The notes under the pieces were generated by a model, which saw nothing but the letters and a program-made list of their open reading frames with translations, was not told the origin of the DNA and searched no databases. This document shows positions 55,401 to 60,495 of a DNA stretch of 64,000 nt, piece after piece (positions within the stretch are counted from its first letter, which is position 1; the number at the start of each line of letters is the position of its first letter). Source of the DNA: JAWPMT01 sp965242775 (lineage in GTDB: Bacteria; Bacteroidota; Bacteroidia; Cytophagales; Cyclobacteriaceae); assembly GCA_965242775.1 (NCBI GenBank), contig CBDETI010000013.1, positions 62,001 through 126,000 on the forward strand, given 5' to 3'. Position numbers and translations under genes: made by a program.

Positions 55401-58230
55401 GTTGGGTCAGACCGTTCTAAAAGTTGTGAAGATATCCATCACCTCTTTCGCTAAAACTTACTATGTATATGATGACCTGGGTAACCTCAGGCACGTGATC
55501 CAACCGGAAGGTGTTCGCCTCATGGATGTTGGAGAAGCAAACGGTACCAACCCTAACTGGACCAGTTTCAATTATTCAGGATTTAGGGAGCAATGGATGT
55601 TTTCCTACGAATATGACCACCGAAACAGGATGATCGCTAAACGAGTCCCGGGGGCAGGCTGGGTATATATGGTATACGACCATCGCGATCGGCTGGTGGC
55701 TACCCAGGATGGTAAACAGCGAGAAACTTTCGAGCATTTATCTGACACAGTTCAGATTTCAGAATACGCCAACAAATCCTATAAAAACACGACGGGTATT
55801 ATTGAGTTGACCGGCGATTTTACCTTCACTGCGAGCCCTGACAAAGAATTCATTGCCACCACTGAGGACGTGCCGGTGATTTACGACTGGAATTTTACCA
55901 AATACGACCATCTGAACCGGCCTATTGTGACAGGCACCATGTACTTTGATGGTGATAGGGCCGCGTTACAAGCGGCAATCGATGCTCACTATACAGCCGG
56001 CAACGATGATTATGAGATGTACATAGGTAGTAGTGACTTTGGTGGATACAGCAACCACAGCTTCCCTACCAGCTACAAAAATCTGCTGACAGTCACCTAT
56101 TATGACAACTACGATTTCACGTCGGTAGGTCCTGCCTCGGCCGCAGCTTTACCGAAGGCCGTCGGACAGGTCACAGGTACCCTAACACGGGTATTGAGTG
56201 AAACCGATTGGTTGACTTCTGTCAGTTTCTACGACGATCGATTGCGCGTGATTGAAACCGTCACAGACAACCATCTCGGTGGTAATGATGTGATAGCAAC
56301 CACCTATCGCAACAAGGTCTCAGGTTTGGCGATAAGTACGTATCGGACGCACAGCGACGGCTCTACAACTACCACCATCCACGATCAATTGTCCTATGAT
56401 TCGCAGGATCGGTTGATCAAGGCCGAGCACAATATCAACGACGAGTTAACCGCTACGACATTAGCGGATATCAGGTACAATGATCGGGGAGAGATGATTG
56501 AGAAAAACCTGGGCGGAAATGCGAACCTTGCGCAATCGGTGGATTACGAATACAACATTCGGGGCTGGCTGACCAGAATCAATGGCGGAGCCAACAATTT
56601 TGACAATGATGGTAATGATAAGTTCCTTTACGCCATCCAGTACTACAGTCCAACCAATCCTGCCGCGGGTTACAACCAGTACAATGGCAATATCGGCTAT
56701 ATATGGTGGATGAACTTGGGAGCGACGAATGCAGATGCCCAGTTTTTCAGATACTACTATGATGCTGCTTCACGGTTTAAATTCAACCTCTATCGAGCCA
56801 TTAGCCACGATAATTACAATCATTACCGAACTGATAACGTAACTTACGATTTCAACGGAAATATCAAAAGCTTGAGAAGAACCAACGGAGGCACCACGCT
56901 AGTGGATAACTTAAGTTACACCTATTTGGGTAATCAATTGACATCCGTGACCGATGCCTCCGGAGATTCATCGTTATTCTTAGATGGTAATACTTCCGGC
57001 TTGGATTATACCTATGATGCCAGTGGTAACATGTTGAGAGACAAAAACAAGGATATCACCCAGATCAACTACAACTACCTCAACCTTCCGGAACTGGTAG
57101 TATTTGGTAATGGCGATTATACCAGTTATGTCTACGATGCGGCGGGCACGAAACTGCGAACGATCAGGCAAACCGGTGCTAACCTATCTACTAACGACTA
57201 TGTGGGGGGTATCCACTACACGGATGCGGCGCAGCAGTTTATTCAGCACGCCGAAGGCCGTGCCAGATGGAATGGGGCTGATATAGAGTACGAGTACAAC
57301 CTTACCGACCATCTCGGCAATGTAAGGGTGACGGTGGATAGTGCTGGGAGTGTGGTGCAGGCTGATGATTATTATCCTTTTGGGTTGCGTTTTAACTCAA
57401 GCATATCGGAGGATAATAAGTATCTCTATAATGGCTTTGAATTGCAGGCAAGGACAGGGTGGTTCGATTACCTGGCCAGGTACTACGATCCGACGATAGG
57501 TAGGTTCATGCAGGTAGATCCTGCTGCTGATTTGATGCGTCGTTATAGCCCATATACTTACGCTTTCGATAATCCAATACGCTTCATTGATCCCGATGGA
57601 ATGATGCCATCTTTTGGGAACCAGCAAAAACCTAAAGGAAGGCGGCCCACGGCTCAACAGTTACGAAATAGAAAGGCCGTCGTAAATGCAATAGACTCTG
57701 GCCTCGATTGGCTGAAAAATTCTTGGGTTGGCCAAGTGGTGCAAGATCTTGGAGATACTGATAGTCGAAGTGAATCTCAAATAGGAGGTACACCTGTTGA
57801 AAAGGGTGAACCCGGAGGAATGAAGCCTACTGAGTCTGAAACGCCCAGTGGTGAGCCTATTGATATGGAAGGTCTTGATGTCCTGATAGACAAATTGTCC
57901 TTAGGTAGCTTTATTACCCCTAACAATCCTATGATTGAGGGTGGAAGCAAAGCTCCAGATATATTAAGAGATGGAGAGATGCTAGGAGGAAGTGATAATT
58001 CCGCTAAGAACGAAATTGAACCTAATAGCTCTTCGGATGGAACATCAACAAATACAAATGAGTCAAATCAAGGGGATGACGGAACAATTATCGATACAGA
58101 TACATCTTGGTATACTCCAACGAGACTAACTTCTAAAGGTCCAGCTACTGATTATGAAGTAACTTACTCTAGAAAAAATAAACCAGATTCTACTGGTGAC
58201 AAATCGACAAAATATCATTGGCAGAAATGA
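49489..58230 (+). CDS. Giant RHS-repeat protein (DUF6443 type), candidate polymorphic toxin
   Basis: 2913 residues. In order: signal peptide (1-27); a PKD-like segment (28-120); six calcium-loop repeats of MopE / thrombospondin-3 type (~120-400, e.g. DNTDCDDND, YKDADNDGF); about twelve Kre9/Knh1-like beta-sandwich modules (~410-1765) with a large duplication (~618-985 and ~998-1378); a DUF6443-type start (~1770-1900, QSITYFDGLGRPEQR); YD repeats (~1960-2640); the RHS core (~2655-2705, YLARYYDPTIGRFMQVDP...NPIRFIDPDGM); and a ~208-residue unrecognised, increasingly AT-rich tip. RHS shells enclose a C-terminal toxin in known systems. It is coupled by ATGA to the S74 gene before it and the lipoprotein gene after it. 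Confidence 0.93.
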   Translation: MSQVIEILQRILLVLGLVGLYLPGMAQQPAITSSNANPGRDVQVTYSVSNYTALPGGTYNWTVDVEVGNTYSMSNGSSVLEKKITFDNYGTYNVKFSGTNPFTQAVTNLSYLVVIPHPTVTYYHDFDDDQYGDPNDAKTVNVGDPIPTDHVADNTDCDDNDDEEKPGQTWYYDHDNDGLGSTQSYPHVSNSTVTSCTRPANSSTGGGWSTTSNDPCPDHANTTKTTYYKDADSDDYYVGTPVQDCDTPSGTGWRTGLTEGQIDLCDGNDAITTTYPRWYHDGDDDEFGDPNDYTDACSAPTDHVSDNTDCDDNDAAIKPNNKWYADTDGDGEGDSADQLEQCYAPSGYVADNNDCDDTDGALNSTTDWYKDADNDGFWEAVTADECNDPGVNWYHDSGDKGPDISLTMTVNNIAVGSGAIVNKGKTLNLSWSSVDPGGTYNVDLMRGETKVADLQNTVSTTSTYNIPSSLQTATNYRIRIKQSGHNNNWQYFSNFTISERPLTVTPTNMKKGALTISISWDPYEDDILDPLDINESPLSSLGVATITLLDSNNDHVLNIGSPINTTTETWTVPFEADPTSEGGYTIKVVQAGYVYEKTGLIISDPSDPVTITNTNNQVFYRNEKNTISWSTSISTTQTFDIVVKKGSTLVLSDSESENTPGGSVEWTPDDDNDLGNHTIDISVGPYTATQKTISVQDRLLVPSLSGNTYKPGVPFTVKWTNDVASTSGYSYEVLMVRPNGTTRTLKTVNSVNSTSVTIPLQEDVGTGFALKVERRDGQNNLDRTYAARDVTLEGPAITVTSPTPATVWRYYQTIDLDTDIAYTTDIPGTTSPDIWLVKNGTRLFELEEDWVVTPSTDVVADDLYQIEIAFGDFSAFSESSGAGGGPLTGDDFFSIDYAYLTQPTSSSVRRGDAESVIWTLTPESIAPPGTNWTFWVNGFNVDNQPAPGALSTTWEIAIDQQLGESAMRVFGGGDNFVKTVTVLDPANAVTISNAEGATFYKNENETIAWTTSIELYNDFVVEVFDPAAPASAIISETVSAKSPGSSYTWWVPDHLAPGTYQLKITLGPYSKTKNINILDRSLILPTAATEITVGVPFTVKWIADGGNAGGHDYEIVLVRPAGTTRILGTAVNLTSDQVTIPVQEASGDGFEIKVRRLNGGVHDRTYTLRDVTVLSPDIDITSPTHASFWRFKDRKGYEFDITYNTDIVGETPQFFLMKNGVDLFQIDNGWVIEQENGVVAGEFYQVRVEFGVHSAISGEGLVITQEMIDAGLTPTPEFEIGYAQFTSPTGDLPKLRRGSEYSLAWPGNMHGGEPQVPDPVNPANYTVRVDGLNIPDQPGANEFSVDWLIPLDQPKDTSAMQATGDGQVFVKEIEIIDPLFSFSSQPDEDHVFLKGQDARIQVSWTSSVDIPDPYNWRLVREADDVVILEGLNTSVTTLDEPVLDSWLIGNYHVEVQLQSSEYIITTNTFEIANPALTAPAEGLSMAKGSIQHIEWVLQTASTDPAGGYVPTDYETTVSLYNSDGTFNRSITSAVITGGHTMEWPLPLDPLLTAGDYYIIAHVTNTQTNVSMDYQSRIHLDEGYISLDFPEDGVIIAGTTMESIWSTNITGNTFDVELMNDEGLVATLEVGTSALTSFWHIPVNFEPRTDYRVRVNLSGTSYYDESNPPFTIDPPENQIEIFSPDEADAFALEEKLAITWIGTVPEAIYQVELLKNGVLQQVLANTTSFETSWVIPAQTPVGDDYQIRVSFGFSEALTGMFSIYEPQETLNRNFIKTFVAREEIAGHLQGKSRDKVTQSITYFDGLGRPEQRIQIEGSPEDAGNYNDIVQPITYDGFGRQHREYLPYSAANVTNAGAFRDQVLVDHRSYYDGIYLTDAPYAFSEQGFEASPANRVLSQAAPGEMWHLQSGHTVDNQYLLNDASDSVRILQVELGDTTISDYGFYGPGRLTKHIVTDENEGDKQGETTTYTNWLGQTVLKVVKISITSFAKTYYVYDDLGNLRHVIQPEGVRLMDVGEANGTNPNWTSFNYSGFREQWMFSYEYDHRNRMIAKRVPGAGWVYMVYDHRDRLVATQDGKQRETFEHLSDTVQISEYANKSYKNTTGIIELTGDFTFTASPDKEFIATTEDVPVIYDWNFTKYDHLNRPIVTGTMYFDGDRAALQAAIDAHYTAGNDDYEMYIGSSDFGGYSNHSFPTSYKNLLTVTYYDNYDFTSVGPASAAALPKAVGQVTGTLTRVLSETDWLTSVSFYDDRLRVIETVTDNHLGGNDVIATTYRNKVSGLAISTYRTHSDGSTTTTIHDQLSYDSQDRLIKAEHNINDELTATTLADIRYNDRGEMIEKNLGGNANLAQSVDYEYNIRGWLTRINGGANNFDNDGNDKFLYAIQYYSPTNPAAGYNQYNGNIGYIWWMNLGATNADAQFFRYYYDAASRFKFNLYRAISHDNYNHYRTDNVTYDFNGNIKSLRRTNGGTTLVDNLSYTYLGNQLTSVTDASGDSSLFLDGNTSGLDYTYDASGNMLRDKNKDITQINYNYLNLPELVVFGNGDYTSYVYDAAGTKLRTIRQTGANLSTNDYVGGIHYTDAAQQFIQHAEGRARWNGADIEYEYNLTDHLGNVRVTVDSAGSVVQADDYYPFGLRFNSSISEDNKYLYNGFELQARTGWFDYLARYYDPTIGRFMQVDPAADLMRRYSPYTYAFDNPIRFIDPDGMMPSFGNQQKPKGRRPTAQQLRNRKAVVNAIDSGLDWLKNSWVGQVVQDLGDTDSRSESQIGGTPVEKGEPGGMKPTESETPSGEPIDMEGLDVLIDKLSLGSFITPNNPMIEGGSKAPDILRDGEMLGGSDNSAKNEIEPNSSSDGTSTNTNESNQGDDGTIIDTDTSWYTPTRLTSKGPATDYEVTYSRKNKPDSTGDKSTKYHWQK
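51336..53630 (+). repeat. Diverged tandem duplication inside the RHS protein gene (~1.15 kb per unit)
   Basis: Two successive stretches encode the same order of motifs: FY[RK]NE[KN]xTI[SA]W, then DR[LS]L..P, VPFTVKW, VLVRPxGTTR, VTIP[LV]QE, RTY..RDVT, a WRYY/WRFK strand and LF[EQ]..xxWV[VI]. The first covers about 51336-52440, the second about 52480-53630. They align at the protein level but have diverged at the DNA level. Confidence 0.75.
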
Positions 58231-58847
58231 GGTTCGTTTTAATTTTTATCATAGCCATTTTAATCATTAGTTGTGATGATTCTAAATATGTAGTGAATAG
58301 AACAGATGATGGAGCTTTGATCTCAGAAGGTTTTGAAAGCACTCAAGGTAAAGAAAATAAATGGGTCTATTACGATGAAAATCAAGACACTCTTTATGTT
58401 CGATTCTTCACACATAATCAATTAGAAAAAGAATATGTGTATTCAAAAGGCAATATTATTAGAAGGGTAGTCTATGAAAATGATGTAGTAATGGAAGCAA
58501 CTTCTTTTGATAAAAATGGAGAGGTTATCAACTACTCAAGATCATTTCCTGAAATGAACAAAGGAGTTTCCTTCAGTTTTAATAAAAATTTTGATATTGA
58601 GTCTTTTAATTTCTACAAACTAAAAGAAGAGGAAGAATGGTTCCTTCCCAATCAAAAGCTAATTGGATCTTTCGCACAGTTTCATAAAAATGGTAATCTG
58701 TACGCACGATCAGTTGATTTTAACAAAGGAATCTTTAATGTCTATGATACAACAGGGATTTTAGTTTATGTAGTGAATTATTCAACAAACGATACCCTTT
58801 TTAAGATTGAGAACCATAAAGAATATTTCATACCATCATACAATTAG
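58227..58847 (+). CDS. Lipoprotein with MORN-like repeats, candidate immunity protein
   Basis: 206 residues from ATG 58227, which overlaps the RHS stop as ATGA. A lipoprotein signal ends IISC (Cys16). The mature part has repeats of the form DGALISEGF...NKWVYYDENQDT, KGNIIRRVVYENDVV, KNGEVINYS, DTTGILVYVV, as in YwqK / MORN-variant proteins that include known antitoxin and immunity types. The gene is markedly AT-rich compared with the RHS body. Position, overlap and composition fit the immunity partner of the RHS tip, acting at a membrane surface; this is inference. A general lipoprotein is the alternative. Confidence 0.75.
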   Translation: MRFVLIFIIAILIISCDDSKYVVNRTDDGALISEGFESTQGKENKWVYYDENQDTLYVRFFTHNQLEKEYVYSKGNIIRRVVYENDVVMEATSFDKNGEVINYSRSFPEMNKGVSFSFNKNFDIESFNFYKLKEEEEWFLPNQKLIGSFAQFHKNGNLYARSVDFNKGIFNVYDTTGILVYVVNYSTNDTLFKIENHKEYFIPSYN

Positions 58848-58869
58848 AGTTTGAATTTTAGGATAAACC

Positions 58870-58950
58870 CCCTTATAGCGCAAGTCTTTTTGACTTGGGC
58901 TTTGAAAAATTAGATAAGGTCTTAAGTGAAAAACACTTAAGCCATAAGGG
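58870..58950. repeat. REP-like compound palindrome, copy 1
   Basis: CTTAAGTG-AAAAA-CACTTAAG lies at 58921-58941. A second hairpin CAAGTC-TTTTT-GACTTG lies at 58881-58897. An outer pair CCCTTATAGC (58870-58879) and GCCATAAGGG (58941-58950) encloses both with one mismatch, so the 81-base unit could fold into a three-armed structure. Confidence 0.75.
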
Positions 58951-58970
58951 AATGCAAAAGGGAATTAGAA

Positions 58971-59249
58971 ATGGACTTATTGACCTTTGTTTTCGAGTAT
59001 AAAGGAGGCACCTATGTTGCACAGAAAAATGCTAGTGGTGTTAGAAGTGCTCTATTGTCTTGGGCTCAAGATTTAAATACTTCGGACGTAGAAAGTTTTG
59101 ACGAGACAGACAAAACAGAACTCATAAAAGAGGTGAATAACCCAGATAATGAACTGGCTCTTTTAGACGGATTATCAAATGCGTGGTGTCAAGATGTTTT
59201 TATTAAGGATAATATGTATCTGATAAATATTATCCAGACTATTCCTTAA
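58971..59249 (+). CDS. Small protein of unknown function between REP elements
   Basis: 92 residues from ATG 58971, soluble, acidic and AT-rich. It begins MDLLTFVFEYKGGTYVAQ, a strand-turn-strand, followed by helices (SALLSWAQDL, ELALLDGLSNAW). I do not recognise a named family. It follows the candidate immunity lipoprotein and lies between two REP-like elements; an orphan immunity gene left by tip exchange is one possibility, cargo of the RAYT region another. Coding is supported by orderly composition and length. Confidence 0.6.
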   Translation: MDLLTFVFEYKGGTYVAQKNASGVRSALLSWAQDLNTSDVESFDETDKTELIKEVNNPDNELALLDGLSNAWCQDVFIKDNMYLINIIQTIP

Positions 59250-59264
59250 AGTTTGATTAGATAA

Positions 59265-59294
59265 CCCCCTTATAGCGCAAGTCTTTTTGACTTG
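59265..59294. repeat. REP-like element, copy 2, left part
   Basis: CCCCCTTATAGCGCAAGTC followed by TTTTT-GACTTG repeats the left part of copy 1 (58868-58897) with one change after the hairpin. The hairpin arms are CAAGTC (59278-59283) and GACTTG (59289-59294). Confidence 0.75.
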
Positions 59295-59319
59295 TGCTTA
59301 TTTGAAAAGGAAATAACCG

Positions 59320-59460
59320 CTTATAGCTTAAGGCTACGCGCCCCCGTCTACGCGACTCGGTCTATGCGACTCGGTCTTTTTTGACTCGGTCTTTGAAGAA
59401 TTAGATAAGCTCTTAAGTGAAAAACACTTAAGCCATAAGGGGCTTATAGCTTAAGGCTAC
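59320..59460. repeat. 18-base direct repeat bracketing GACTCGGTC units and a REP palindrome
   Basis: CTTATAGCTTAAGGCTAC occurs at 59320-59337 and again at 59443-59460. Between and after them, GACTCGGTC occurs at 59354, 59368, 59383 and 59477. The REP palindrome of copy 2 lies at 59412-59432 inside this stretch. Confidence 0.75.
59412..59441. repeat. REP-like palindrome, copy 2, right part
   Basis: CTTAAGTG-AAAAA-CACTTAAG at 59412-59432, identical to copies 1 and 3, followed by CCATAAGGG as in copy 1. Confidence 0.8.
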
Positions 59461-59528
59461 CCGTCCCGGTCTATGTGACTCGGTCTTTTGACTTGGGCTT
59501 TGGGAAAAAGATGAAAAGAAAATAAGAA

Positions 59529-60095
59529 ATGAGTAGTAAATACAAATTCCATAAACCGAACGGTGTGTACTTTATTAGTACTGCGGTGGTGCATTGGATT
59601 GATGTATTTACAAGACGCGAGTACAAGGATATAGTCGTTAATAGTTTGAAATATTGTGTCGAGAAGAAAGGACTTATCGTCTATGGCTATGTGATTATGA
59701 CCAATCATCTGCATCTAATCATTGGCCGAGATCCGGAAGGCATCTCTTTTTCAGAAATCATGCGAGACTTTAAGAAATTCACCGCCATGCAGCTAATAAA
59801 GGCCATTACTGAAAATAGTCAGGAAAGTCGAAAAGATTGGATGATGGACCTATTCAAAAAAGCGGGTAAGGACAATAGCAACAATACCTTGTATCAGTTT
59901 TGGCAGCAGGATAATCATCCAATAGAATTGGAAGGTAGGTGGATCTATGAGAAACTCGAATATGTACATCAGAATCCGGTGAAGGCGGGCTTTGTTTCAG
60001 AGCCTGAAGACTATTGGTATTCAAGTGCTCGAAACTATGCAGGATTGTTAAATCCGTTGGAAATTGAATCTATATATGATGGGATTAAATTGTAG
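59529..60095 (+). CDS. REP-associated tyrosine transposase (Y1, IS200/TnpA_REP type)
   Basis: 188 residues. The HUH motif is HLH (His60, His62 in MTNHLHLII) and the likely catalytic tyrosine is Tyr145 in EYVHQNPVKAGFV. The first part FHKPNGVYFISTAVVHWIDVF is typical of the RAYT group rather than insertion-sequence TnpA. RAYTs nick single-stranded hairpins and are thought to spread REP palindromes while staying single-copy. Palindromes on both sides (58921, 59412, 60139) support this. It is complete, so it may be active. Confidence 0.92.
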   Translation: MSSKYKFHKPNGVYFISTAVVHWIDVFTRREYKDIVVNSLKYCVEKKGLIVYGYVIMTNHLHLIIGRDPEGISFSEIMRDFKKFTAMQLIKAITENSQESRKDWMMDLFKKAGKDNSNNTLYQFWQQDNHPIELEGRWIYEKLEYVHQNPVKAGFVSEPEDYWYSSARNYAGLLNPLEIESIYDGIKL

Positions 60096-60123
60096 AATGG
60101 GGAGTATGTTACATAAAAGGCTT

Positions 60124-60172
60124 AGCCGGCAGTAGAGGCTTAAGTGAAAAACACTTAAGCCATAACACGGCT
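60124..60172. repeat. REP-like palindrome, copy 3
   Basis: CTTAAGTG-AAAAA-CACTTAAG at 60139-60159, here extended to a 10-base stem GGCTTAAGTG/CACTTAAGCC. An outer pair AGCCG (60124-60128) and CGGCT (60168-60172) encloses it. Confidence 0.8.
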
Positions 60173-60203
60173 GGCCTAGACTTCCACAGCTGGACCTTCT
60201 GGC

Positions 60204-60317
60204 ATGGACAAATTGAAAATTCCCTTTATCCCATGTGGAAAAGACCTCAAAACTGACGATATTGCCACCAGGCTTCAATTCAAAAATGAAGCTTACGAAC
60301 AACTAAATAATAATTGA
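60204..60317 (+). pseudogene. Possible 37-residue ORF or remnant of a tip/immunity gene
   Basis: ATG 60204 opens a 37-codon frame (MDKLKIPFIPCGKDLK...QLNNN). Another frame just upstream reads DFHSWTFWHGQIENSL, so a frameshifted piece of a larger gene is possible. The AT content and place between a REP element and an RHS gene fit leftover cassette debris. Evidence is weak. Confidence 0.25.
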
Positions 60318-60367
60318 AAAAATGACATTCCCCCTCAAGGTGAGTAGCAGGTGAAAAAGCTATTGTG

Positions 60368-60388
60368 TTTTACTTGCAATAAGTAAAA
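60368..60388. promoter_or_regulatory. Palindrome upstream of the second RHS gene
   Basis: TTTTACTT (60368-60375) and AAGTAAAA (60381-60388) form a perfect 8-base inverted repeat with a GCAAT spacer, about 110 bases before the ATG. It could be an operator or a small hairpin. Confidence 0.35.
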
Positions 60389-60495
60389 TTCGGAAGTAAA
60401 GCCCAGGACACTACTGTTCTTGAATGGCCTTAGGGCTAAAGCTTGAAATCTAACGTATCGGTACTGTCACTTGAGTTTTGTCGAAACAACTAACC

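Larger units (their letters stand above)
58870..60172. mobile_element. RAYT transposase with flanking REP-like palindromes
   Basis: A Y1 HUH transposase gene (59529-60095) is bracketed by three identical 21-base palindromes at 58921, 59412 and 60139, plus other repeated hairpins. This is the organisation of a REP-associated tyrosine transposase with its REP family. Boundaries are set by the outermost repeats and are not proven ends. Confidence 0.55.
60096..60495. other. 400-base gap between the RAYT and the second RHS gene
   Basis: It holds REP copy 3 (60124-60172), a possible gene remnant at 60204-60317, and a palindrome TTTTACTT-GCAAT-AAGTAAAA at 60368-60388. The last ~100 bases before 60496 should contain the second RHS gene's promoter, but no convincing consensus was seen. 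Confidence 0.65.

Noticed and set aside
58921..60159. CRISPR array
   Set aside because: Repeats are palindromic, only three, with irregular spacing of hundreds of bases, and no cas genes are present.
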